DNA from: Actinomycetota bacterium
GTDB taxonomy: Bacteria > Actinomycetota > Acidimicrobiia > Acidimicrobiales > JAHWLA01
Assembly (NCBI GenBank): GCA_019347595.1
Contig: JAHWLA010000019.1
Coordinates: 1-19,347 of the forward strand
DNA: 19,347 nucleotides
Reading direction: 5' to 3'
Below, in pieces: positions 1 to 6,345 of this stretch. Position 1 is the first letter of the stretch. Every line of letters begins with the position of its first letter. The position numbers and the translations under genes are program-made. Under the pieces are notes generated by a model. The model saw only the letters and a program-made list of their open reading frames with translations. It searched no databases and was not told the DNA's origin.

Positions 1-516
1 TCGGTGGAGGAGAACCTGCGCTTCGGCTACCTGCCGAAGCGCAAGGACAAGTCGGGCTACGGGCCCGCGCTCGAGCGGGTCTTCCACTACTTCCCGCGGC
101 TGCAGGAGCGGCGCAAGCAGGCTGCGGGCACCATGTCGGGTGGCGAGCAGCAGATGCTGGTGGTGGCCCGGGCGCTCATGAGCTCGCCCCGGCTGCTCAT
201 CGTCGACGAGCTGTCACTCGGGCTGGCCCCCAAGATCGTGGCCCTGCTCTTCGACATCATCCGTGACGTGAACGCCGAGGGCACCGCGGTGCTGATCGTC
301 GAGCAGTTCGTGCACATGGCGTTGGAGAACACCGATCGGGCTTACGTGTTGCAAAAGGGCGAGGTCGTGCTGGAGCGCCCGTCGCACGAGCTGGCCGGAA
401 GCGCCGAATTGCTCAACTCGTATCTGGGCGGCGAGGCCGATCCCGGGGGCGAAGCAACGCCGGCGCCGATCGCGACGAATGGCAGCAGAGGGCGGCGTAC
501 GCGCGCTGCGAGGTGA
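1..516 (+). CDS. livF: LivF-type ABC transporter ATP-binding protein, 5'-truncated by window edge
   Basis: This is the C-terminal part of an ABC ATPase of the branched-chain amino acid type, which hydrolyses ATP at the inner membrane face to drive amino acid or amide uptake. The reading frame is open to base 1, where Ser-Val-Glu-Glu-Asn-Leu resembles the usual LivF 'TVEENL' segment, so the Walker A half lies outside the window and the GTG at base 4 is not the real start. Visible parts are the ABC signature MSGGEQQ, the Walker B segment LLIVDELSLGLAP and the switch strand VLIVEQ, all in LivF order. LivF proteins are about 235 residues; about 171 are present here. The tail after SYLGGE is a low-complexity Pro/Ala/Arg extension. 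The partner permease and LivG genes are presumably upstream, outside the window. The LivF assignment rests on motif wording; another HAAT-family ATPase is possible. Confidence 0.88.
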   Translation, partial: SVEENLRFGYLPKRKDKSGYGPALERVFHYFPRLQERRKQAAGTMSGGEQQMLVVARALMSSPRLLIVDELSLGLAPKIVALLFDIIRDVNAEGTAVLIVEQFVHMALENTDRAYVLQKGEVVLERPSHELAGSAELLNSYLGGEADPGGEATPAPIATNGSRGRRTRAAR

Positions 517-525
517 CAAGGGCGT

Positions 526-557
526 CCGAACGGGTGACAGAAATGTCACCCGTTCGG
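526..557 (+). terminator. Perfect 14-bp hairpin with GAAA tetraloop after livF
   Basis: Arms 526-539 (CCGAACGGGTGACA) and 544-557 are exact reverse complements around a GAAA loop, starting 9 nt after the livF stop codon. No T-tract follows, as is common for actinobacterial terminators. It separates livF from the secreted-protein operon that begins at 612. Confidence 0.75.
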
Positions 558-560
558 GGG

Positions 561-589
561 TCGCAGACAGAGGGGCCGGTCGGTATCGT
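561..589 (+). promoter_or_regulatory. Possible promoter of the 612-3687 operon
   Basis: A TATCGT hexamer at 584-589 fits the TAnnnT -10 pattern. Seventeen bases upstream is a poor -35 match, TCGCAG at 561-566. It lies just after the livF hairpin and about 22 nt before the first start codon, the right place for an operon promoter. The call rests mainly on position and the -10. Confidence 0.3.
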
Positions 590-611
590 GCGAACGGCGA
601 GGGGGGTGAGC

Positions 612-1232
612 ATGAGGATTGCGCGGTACGCCAGGCCGAGCGAGCAGGCAGCCATCCGTGGGCTGGGCATCGGTGTCGTCTTCCTGTTGGTGGCCGGAGT
701 GTTGACGTTGCAGGCGCGCTCAGGCGCCGACGACGCCGTCGGTGTCACGCAGCCCGAGCTTTCCGGTGAGGTGAGCACGACGACGTCGGCTCCTCCGGTC
801 ACCGCCCCGACGGTATCGCCGCCGGCGGGGACGCCCACCACCCAAACGCCGGCACGATCGTCGAAGGCGACCACCACCACCGTGCCGGTGGCGACGACCA
901 TCCCGACCACAGCTCCGCGGCCGAACTGGGACTACCGCGTCGATCTCTCGAGTGCGTGCGTCTCCCCCGGTGACCCGCTGACTGTCACGTTCCATCTCGG
1001 CTCCATGGGGGTGGGGGCGCTAGCGGTCGTTTACCACGATTCCTCCACACGCGAGTCCACCAACAAGACCGGCACGTCCGGAGAGGACGGCATGCTCGCC
1101 ATCACCGTCACCATCCCGCTCGACGCGCCGCTCGGCGACGCCGCCGCCAACACCGTCGCCAACGCGGGCCAGGAAAAGGCGGGGCACAAGATCGTGCCCT
1201 TCAAGATTGTGGCGAAGGGGCAGGCATGTTGA
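612..1232 (+). CDS. Membrane-anchored Thr/Pro-rich protein with a C-terminal beta-type domain, unknown function
   Basis: I do not recognise a named family. From the ATG at 612 (206 aa) the protein has a short basic N-terminus, one hydrophobic segment (about residues 18-34, GLGIGVVFLLVAGVLTL), then a Thr/Pro/Ser-rich stretch of about 70 residues typical of a wall-spanning linker. The final ~100 residues (from NWDYRVDLSS) look like a small beta-sandwich ('SPGDPLTVTFHLGS', then alternating hydrophobic strands), with Cys at DLSSAC and at the extreme C-terminus. This suggests a single-pass anchored or signal-peptide protein with its domain outside the membrane. The ATG was chosen because a G-rich ribosome binding site (601-606) sits 5 nt upstream; in-frame GTGs further up lack one. 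The stop overlaps the next start by 7 nt, so it is probably translationally coupled to the lipoprotein gene. Confidence 0.72.
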   Translation: MRIARYARPSEQAAIRGLGIGVVFLLVAGVLTLQARSGADDAVGVTQPELSGEVSTTTSAPPVTAPTVSPPAGTPTTQTPARSSKATTTTVPVATTIPTTAPRPNWDYRVDLSSACVSPGDPLTVTFHLGSMGVGALAVVYHDSSTRESTNKTGTSGEDGMLAITVTIPLDAPLGDAAANTVANAGQEKAGHKIVPFKIVAKGQAC

Positions 1233-1789
1233 GGCGCCGCGCTTGGTTCGCCTTGGCCGTTCTTGCCGTCGCCGCTCTTCCCGCCTGCGGTGGCGGCGAT
1301 GCGGAGAGCACCGAGCTCGACTCGCTCACCGACATGCAGACCTTCCGCATCCGGGCGACGATGCGCGGCGACGGTACGGCCACCTTCAGTGGAGACCGAG
1401 AGGTGCAATTCGTCCGCGTGCGGCCCACGGGCTCGAAGCCGGCCGAGCAGTCGATCGTCGGCTTCGAGTTCGCCCAACCGTTGGCCGCCGAAGGGAAGGC
1501 GGCTCGGTTCTCCGTGACGATCATCCCGTTCTCCGACGACGGCACGTTCCGTATCCCCGAGGGGTCGCGTCGCGACGCCGACAAGGAGAACCCGGTGAAG
1601 TCCACAATCCAGGTCTACTGGTGGCCCGACGCGGGCGTCGAGGACTTCACAGTCTTCGAACGGCGGGGCAAGGACTGCACCGTCAAGATCGACGACCTGG
1701 GGATGAAGGGTAGCGCCAAGTGCCCGCAACTCCTCAGTGAGGACGGGAGCAAGAAGATGAGCGTCGAGCTCGACTGGCGGAAAGTGTAA
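1226..1789 (+). CDS. Predicted lipoprotein, unknown function
   Basis: The 187-aa product starts MLRRRAW, followed by a hydrophobic core and a lipobox-like Leu-Pro-Ala-Cys (Cys21), then Gly-Gly-Gly-Asp. This is the layout of a lipid-anchored exported protein. The mature part has no family I recognise. It is rich in short beta-prone, charged segments, with a Cys pair late in the chain (DCTVK and AKCPQ) that could form a disulfide. The gene begins inside the last codons of the preceding gene (ATG at 1226, previous stop 1230-1232) and is followed 48 nt later by the first lysyl-oxidase-like gene, so it belongs to the same operon. A role as partner or substrate of the oxidases is inference only. 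Confidence 0.72.
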   Translation: MLRRRAWFALAVLAVAALPACGGGDAESTELDSLTDMQTFRIRATMRGDGTATFSGDREVQFVRVRPTGSKPAEQSIVGFEFAQPLAAEGKAARFSVTIIPFSDDGTFRIPEGSRRDADKENPVKSTIQVYWWPDAGVEDFTVFERRGKDCTVKIDDLGMKGSAKCPQLLSEDGSKKMSVELDWRKV

Positions 1790-1837
1790 GCAAACCTCCG
1801 AGGCGCTCACGGCGCCCGGGAGATGAGGGGGACGGAA

Positions 1838-2743
1838 GTGTTCGTTTCGATGAGCAAAGCAGGGCTGCGGCGGGTCGCGGTGACGGCCGCCCTCGCGGTG
1901 CTCACCCTGGGGTTGGGCGTCGACAGTGGCGCCCAAGGAGGTCCTCTCCCGGCATCGTGTGTGCCGGGGACGGCGGATCCGAACTGCGCTCCCGCCTTGG
2001 TGAACGAGGTGATCGATCCTCCCTGGACACTGCCCAACCTGGTGCCCGACGTCGAGAACGTGTCGATCAAGCCTCTGAAATGGGACCCCGAGTCGTTCAC
2101 ATTCGTTTCTGGCCCACCCCAGCTCTTCTTCGACACCTTGGCCCAGAACCTGGGGTCGGTGGCGCTGGAGTTGACGGCCGACGACCCGAGAAACCTGGCG
2201 ACATCGCCGGTGTCGCAGTGCGTGGTCTGGGTCACCGAGCACGTCTGCCGCGAGCGCACCACAGTGGGCGGCTTCGCGTGGCACGATTCGCACGGCCACT
2301 ACCACTTCGAAGGCTTCGCGTCGTACTCGCTACGGAAGGTCCGTCGGGACGGGTCGCCCAACTACTCCAAGCGGGGCCTGGTGTCGATGAGCGACAAGGT
2401 GTCGTTCTGCCTCATGGATACCGGGCAAGTGGAGTTCAGCTTCCCCGGGTTCCTCCTGCGGTACTACACGTTGTGCACCCCGGCCATCCAAGGCATCTCG
2501 GCCGGGTGGATGGATGTCTACGGTGACACCCTCGAGGGTCAGCAGTTGCCGCTCAACGGCGCCTCCGACGGTCGCTACGCCTTGATCATCGACATGGACA
2601 ACGACGGTCGGCTGCACGAGGCCGACGACACCGACAACGTGGTCGTGGCCACCATCGAGATATCCAACGGCGGCACCGAGGTGGCCATCGTCGGCAAGCA
2701 GTACCCGATGGCGGGTGCCGACGCGAAGCGAAAGAGCTCGTGA
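1838..2743 (+). CDS. Secreted lysyl-oxidase-like protein, copy 1
   Basis: This resembles the catalytic domain of lysyl oxidase, the copper/quinone enzyme that oxidises peptidyl-lysine amines to aldehydes outside the cell. Landmarks in family order (301 aa from GTG 1838): a Sec signal (basic start, hydrophobic AVTAALAVLTLGLGV), LPNLVPDV, NLGSVALEL, the copper motif W148-H149-x-x-H152-x-H154-x-H156, DKVSFCLMD with K187, and GISAGWMDVY ending in Y228. In human LOX the equivalent Lys320 and Tyr355 cross-link to make the LTQ cofactor; both are kept here. The C-terminus is basic (ADAKRKSS). GTG 1838 was preferred because a GAGGGGG ribosome binding site (1825-1831) is well spaced before it; ATG 1823 and ATG 1850 are alternatives. 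The stop overlaps the next start as GTGA. Residue matches are from reading, so activity is inferred. Confidence 0.88.
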   Translation: MFVSMSKAGLRRVAVTAALAVLTLGLGVDSGAQGGPLPASCVPGTADPNCAPALVNEVIDPPWTLPNLVPDVENVSIKPLKWDPESFTFVSGPPQLFFDTLAQNLGSVALELTADDPRNLATSPVSQCVVWVTEHVCRERTTVGGFAWHDSHGHYHFEGFASYSLRKVRRDGSPNYSKRGLVSMSDKVSFCLMDTGQVEFSFPGFLLRYYTLCTPAIQGISAGWMDVYGDTLEGQQLPLNGASDGRYALIIDMDNDGRLHEADDTDNVVVATIEISNGGTEVAIVGKQYPMAGADAKRKSS

Positions 2744-3687
2744 CTTATCGCCGTCTGGGGGCGGCGGCATCGTGGGGAGCGGTGTGCGCGCTCATGTTGC
2801 CCGCCGCCGTCGGGGCCGACAGCGTCGGGCCGCTGCCGGTCGAGTGCAAGCCCGATCCTGTGACCGTCGTGGGCACCGGGTGCCTGCCCGCGCTGTTCGA
2901 CCCGGTCACCGACCCGGGCATCACATACCCGAATCTCGTCCCCGACGTCCGCCAGGTGCTCATCCAGGTGCCCCTGACATTCGACCCGGAGACGGGGACA
3001 CTGTTCGAAGGGCCTCCCACCCTGTTCTTCGACACCTGGGCCCAGAACCTGGGGACGGTGCCGCTGCAACTGACCGCCAACGAGGTCAACGACCCGGAAT
3101 CGGTAGCGGTGTCGCAGTGCGTCTCCTGGACCGCCACCCGCGTGTGCCGCGGCACACAGTCCGCGGGCGACCTCACATGGCATCAGGCGCACAGGCACTT
3201 CCACTTCACCGAGTTCGCCTCCTACGAGCTTCGTCGCCTGGGGCCCGACGGGCGGCCCGATTACTCGGACGCCGGGCTGGTGTCGATGAGCGACAAGGTG
3301 TCGTTCTGCATGGAGGACTCCAAGCGGGTCAACCCCGACGCCCTGCCCGCGCCGTTCTACAAGGCGTGCAGCCCGGCTCTCCAAGGCGTGTCGCCGGGCT
3401 GGACGGACATCTACCCTCCCGGTGTGCCGGGACAGAACCTGGCCCTCATCGGGGTGACTGACGGGCGCTACGCGCTGATCATCGACATGGACTACGCCAA
3501 TCGGCTCTACGAGGCCGACGACGGAGACAACCTGCTCGAGGCGACGATCGAGATCTCCAACAATCTGACGGAGGTCGCCGTGGTCGATCGGGAGTACCCG
3601 CGCCCAGGCGACTGTTCACAGGGGGCTGCCGTGGTCACATCGCCCGACGGCGCCAAGAAGAAACCGAAGCGTTGCAAGCAGACGTGA
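2740..3687 (+). CDS. Secreted lysyl-oxidase-like protein, copy 2
   Basis: A paralogue of the preceding gene, 315 aa, with the same block order: signal peptide (hydrophobic SWGAVCALMLPAAV, likely cleavage after AVGA), YPNLVPDV, NLGTVPLQL, copper motif W147-H148-x-x-H151-x-H153-x-H155, DKVSFCMED with K186, GVSPGWTDIY with Y225, then GRYALIIDMD and a beta strand with EADDGDNLLEATIEI. The presumed LTQ-forming Lys and Tyr are about 39 residues apart (35 in human LOX). The C-terminal tail is strongly basic and ends in Lys/Cys-rich residues (KKKPKRCKQT), which could be an electrostatic wall anchor or a cross-linking target. The GTG start at 2740 overlaps the previous TGA by 4 nt, giving translational coupling and suggesting that the two oxidases are made together. 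Divergence in the histidine spacers and tail suggests different substrates. Confidence 0.88.
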   Translation: MTYRRLGAAASWGAVCALMLPAAVGADSVGPLPVECKPDPVTVVGTGCLPALFDPVTDPGITYPNLVPDVRQVLIQVPLTFDPETGTLFEGPPTLFFDTWAQNLGTVPLQLTANEVNDPESVAVSQCVSWTATRVCRGTQSAGDLTWHQAHRHFHFTEFASYELRRLGPDGRPDYSDAGLVSMSDKVSFCMEDSKRVNPDALPAPFYKACSPALQGVSPGWTDIYPPGVPGQNLALIGVTDGRYALIIDMDYANRLYEADDGDNLLEATIEISNNLTEVAVVDREYPRPGDCSQGAAVVTSPDGAKKKPKRCKQT

Positions 3688-3718
3688 CATCGTCGAGACG
3701 GCTGGACTCTGTGGGGGG

Positions 3719-4106
3719 GCAGCTTGGCGGGTCCCGGCGGAGTACCTCGAGCGCAGTACAGGGCGTACCGGTGGATCATGCTGCTGGCACGGCGCACCGC
3801 GTCGCCGTCGCCGGTCGCCTCGGGTTGGCGCCGGTAGCAACGCGATCACCGGCTGGGATCGGAGCATGGCGTCGGGCCGCAGGTAGAGCGGTCGAAGTCG
3901 AAGGCCCGGACGTTCGGTGAAGCGACGGCCCCGGCGGCCGGCCATGTCGACCGGCCGGTGGTGGAGAAGTCTCGACAACGGCGGTGATCAACCGGTGCAG
4001 TTGGACGAAGCGTCGCACGGGTAGGGCCAGGTTTGGCCGGTGTGCGCAGGGCACGGCCACAACTCGTAGACGCGTGCGCGGGCCCACATGGCGGGCAGCT
4101 CGGCGA
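3719..4106 (-). pseudogene. Decayed copy of the dgt 3' third (C-terminal fragment)
   Basis: This 419-bp gap between genes is not empty. Its plus strand aligns by eye with the 3' third of the neighbouring dgt gene. TCGGGCCGCAGGTAGA occurs at both 3872-3887 and 4321-4336, and AACGGCGGTGATCAACCGG near 3977 matches ACGGCGGTAATGAACCGG near 4430. Translated on the minus strand, remnants such as IHRYALYCA...GPAKLPP match TDRYALRMA...DPAKLPR of the intact protein, RPLYLRPDAMLRSQPVIALL matches ERIYLRPEAVRQAESVIELL, and RLITAVVET matches RFITAVVET. These pieces fall in three frames, so the copy is broken. It covers roughly residues 220-343 of the 346-residue product and directly abuts the intact gene's stop codon. 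The upstream part (4021-4106) aligns more weakly. Confidence 0.75.
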
Positions 4107-5147
4107 TCACGCCCCTCGCGGCAGCTTGGCCGGGTCCCAGCCCAGGTGGTCGACCGCCATGCGGAGGGCGTAGCGGTCGGTCATGCCGCTGACGTGGCGC
4201 ACGGCAGCGGCGACCGGGTCGGCGAACGCCACCTCGTCGCCGATGGCGGTCGGCGTGGCCGCATACCACTCGGTGAGCGCCCGCAGCAGCTCGATGACCG
4301 ACTCGGCCTGTCGCACGGCTTCGGGCCGCAGGTAGATGCGCTCGAAGTTGAAGGCACGGAAGGCGTCGAGCGCTGCCGCCTCGGTCGACCGCATGCCGAC
4401 TCGGCCCGTGGCCCCGATCGTCTCCACCACGGCGGTAATGAACCGGCCCAACTGCTGCGAGCGCCCCACGCCCACCACCTCGCGAACCTCCCGGGGCAGG
4501 TCGTCGGCCCGCACGATGCCCGCCCGCACGGCGTCCTCGAAGTCGTGGCACACGTAGGCGATGCGGTCGGCCCACGCCACCACCTCGCCCTCCGGCGTCA
4601 GCGGCGCAGGCCGGTTCCACGAATGGTTGCGTACGGCGTCGAGCGTCTCGGCGCACAGGTTCAACTCCGACAGGACCACGTCGGCCCCGTAGACGGCGTG
4701 GTGGTACCCGCCCTCCAGGAACGGCGACAGCGCCTCCTCCGAGGCGTGGCCCGCCGGCCCGTGGCCGCAGTCGTGGGCGAAGGCGGCGGCCTCGGTCAAG
4801 GCCACGTTCAAGCCCGCGGGCCGGGCGATCGACATCGCCACCTGCGCCACCTCGATGGCGTGCGTCAGCCGCGTCCGCAGATGGTCGTTGTCGGGCGCGA
4901 TGAATACCTGGCACTTGCCCGCCAGCCGCCGGAACGGCCGCGAGTGCTGCACCCGGTCCCGATCCCGCTCGAAGCACGTCCGATAGGGGTCGGGCTCCTC
5001 GGATCGAGCCCGGTTGCCGGCGCCGATGGCACGGGTGGCGCCGGGGGCCAGGTGCTCGTGCTCCCACGCCTCACGCGCCCTCCGCTCGAACAGCGGATGG
5101 GGTGCCGGCCCGACGGGCGCAGCCTGGTGAGCAGTGACGAAATCCAT
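4107..5147 (-). CDS. dgt: dGTPase-like HD-domain dNTP triphosphohydrolase
   Basis: An HD-superfamily enzyme of the dGTPase family, which cleaves dNTPs to the deoxynucleoside and tripolyphosphate and so controls dNTP pools in the cytosol. Over 346 aa the family blocks appear in order: RDRVQHSRPFRRLAGKCQVF (60s-80s), RTRLTHAIEVAQVA with metal-ligand candidate His96, FAHDCGHGPAGH with His125-Asp126, His129 and His134, and VVAWADRIAYVCHDFEDA with Asp193. These give the H...HD...D metal set. Length is at the short end for the family. ATG 5147 is preceded by a G-rich stretch. It is divergent from lgt, with only 34 nt between their starts. Immediately downstream lies a broken duplicate of its own 3' third. 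Substrate specificity (dGTP versus other dNTPs) cannot be read from sequence. Confidence 0.9.
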   Translation of the reverse strand: MDFVTAHQAAPVGPAPHPLFERRAREAWEHEHLAPGATRAIGAGNRARSEEPDPYRTCFERDRDRVQHSRPFRRLAGKCQVFIAPDNDHLRTRLTHAIEVAQVAMSIARPAGLNVALTEAAAFAHDCGHGPAGHASEEALSPFLEGGYHHAVYGADVVLSELNLCAETLDAVRNHSWNRPAPLTPEGEVVAWADRIAYVCHDFEDAVRAGIVRADDLPREVREVVGVGRSQQLGRFITAVVETIGATGRVGMRSTEAAALDAFRAFNFERIYLRPEAVRQAESVIELLRALTEWYAATPTAIGDEVAFADPVAAAVRHVSGMTDRYALRMAVDHLGWDPAKLPRGA

Positions 5148-5181
5148 CCCACCCCCACGCTAGCGGCGAGGTGTGACAAGA

Positions 5182-6093
5182 ATGGGCCTCGTGCTAGCCG
5201 CCATCTCCTACGACCCGCTGGTCCACATAGAGATAGGGCCACTTTCCATATCGCCCCACGGGCTCGGCATCGCCGTCGGTTTCCTGCTCGGCGCCCGGCT
5301 CATGCTGCCGGCCACGCGCCGCCGCGGCATCGGTGACGACGACGTCTACGCGCTGCTCACCTGGGCCGCCATCGGCGCCATCGTCGGCGCCCGGCTGGCC
5401 TACTTCCTCAACCACTACGGCGAGTACGACAGCCCCCTCGACGTCTTCCGGGTGTGGGAAGGCGGTATCTCGCTGCTGGGCGGCTTCTTCGGCGCCATCC
5501 TCTTCGCCCTCCCCGAGGTGCGCAAGCGCAAGCTCGACTTCTGGAAGCTGATGGACGCCGCCGCCCCGGGCATGGCCCTCGGCGTCGTCATCGGCCGCAT
5601 CGGCGACCTCATCGTCGCCGACCACCTGGGCAAGCCCACCGACTTCTTCCTCGGCTACGAGTGCCCGCCCCCCGGCGTGGAGACCGCGTCCCCGTGCCTC
5701 GGCGACGTCGTCCACCAGACGGCCCTCTACGACTTCCTCATGACCTCGGTGCTCCTGGTCGTCCTCCTCTATCTCAGAAAGCGCAAGCGCTACGACGGCT
5801 TTCTCATCACCGTCTTCGGCGCCTGGTACGGCGTGCAGCGCGTCATCGAGGACTTCCTTCGCGAGGACACCCGCCACCTGGGCGACACGCTGACCGGCAG
5901 CCAGATCACCGCCATCGTCACCATCGCGGTTTGCGTCTGGCACCTCGGCTTCGTGCGGCACACGCCGCGCTGGGGACACTGGGAGGAAAACGCCGAACCC
6001 GACGCCGACGCCGTGCCGGACGACCTCGTGGAGACGCCTACGATGGCCTCGCCCCCCGCGCCGGAGGGCGAGCAACGGGAGCGAGAGGAGTAG
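5182..6093 (+). CDS. lgt: Prolipoprotein diacylglyceryl transferase (Lgt), divergent at key positions
   Basis: An integral membrane enzyme of the Lgt family, which moves diacylglyceryl from phosphatidylglycerol to the lipobox cysteine of preprolipoproteins. The 303-aa product has about seven hydrophobic segments and the family landmarks RVWEGGISLLGG, GRIGDLIVADHLGKPT, LYDFLM and IEDFLRED. Set against E. coli Lgt by eye, Arg143, Gly154 and Arg239 are kept (R139, G150, R227), but Asn146 is Asp142, Glu151 is Asp147, His103 is Leu99 and Tyr26 is His26. ATG 5182 follows a GAGGTG ribosome binding site; GTG 5173 is an alternative. The C-terminal ~35 residues are acidic and cytosolic-looking. The next gene starts 4 nt after the stop, so it heads a five-gene operon. 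Function as Lgt is likely but the substitutions leave room for altered activity. Confidence 0.85.
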   Translation: MGLVLAAISYDPLVHIEIGPLSISPHGLGIAVGFLLGARLMLPATRRRGIGDDDVYALLTWAAIGAIVGARLAYFLNHYGEYDSPLDVFRVWEGGISLLGGFFGAILFALPEVRKRKLDFWKLMDAAAPGMALGVVIGRIGDLIVADHLGKPTDFFLGYECPPPGVETASPCLGDVVHQTALYDFLMTSVLLVVLLYLRKRKRYDGFLITVFGAWYGVQRVIEDFLREDTRHLGDTLTGSQITAIVTIAVCVWHLGFVRHTPRWGHWEENAEPDADAVPDDLVETPTMASPPAPEGEQREREE

Positions 6094-6096
6094 CGC

Positions 6097-6333
6097 GTGG
6101 AGGTTCGCATCGGTGTCACCCACACCCCGAAGGAGATCGAGGTGGAGCTGGCTGAAGACACCGACCACGACTCCTTGATGTCGCAGATCGAAGAGGCGCT
6201 CCGTGTCGACGGCACCGTCCTGTGGCTGACCGACAAGCGGGGTCGCAAGGTGGGCGTCCCCGTCCACAGCGTCGCCTACATCGAGATCGACAGCGCGCAC
6301 GAGGACCGACGGGTCGGCTTCGGCGTCCCGTAG
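6097..6333 (+). CDS. DUF3107 family small protein (TB9.4-like)
   Basis: A 78-aa protein starting MEVRIGVTHTPKEIEVEL and containing DGTVLWLTDKRGRKVGVPV and VAYIEIDSAHEDRRVGFG, the pattern of the actinobacterial DUF3107 family (the M. tuberculosis member is Rv3208A, TB9.4). It has no signal peptide or membrane segment, and it reads as a compact cytosolic alpha/beta protein. Its biochemical role is not established. GTG 6097 is supported by a strong GAGAGGAG ribosome binding site at 6083-6090. It lies 3 nt after lgt and 12 nt before the first ArsA-like ATPase, so it is co-transcribed with them, a neighbourhood that may hint at shared membrane-protein work. Confidence 0.82.
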   Translation: MEVRIGVTHTPKEIEVELAEDTDHDSLMSQIEEALRVDGTVLWLTDKRGRKVGVPVHSVAYIEIDSAHEDRRVGFGVP

Positions 6334-6345
6334 GTCTCGCCCGAC

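Noticed and set aside
4..6. GTG at base 4 as the livF start
   Set aside because: The Walker A region would be missing; the frame is open to base 1 and the first codons match the middle of LivF.
1031..2305. 424-codon minus-strand frame
   Set aside because: Opposes three coding regions with signal peptides or family motifs; translation is compositionally biased with no recognisable domain.
3984..5336. 450-codon plus-strand frame across dgt
   Set aside because: Arg/His/Pro-rich shadow of the dgt gene and lgt start; no family motif.
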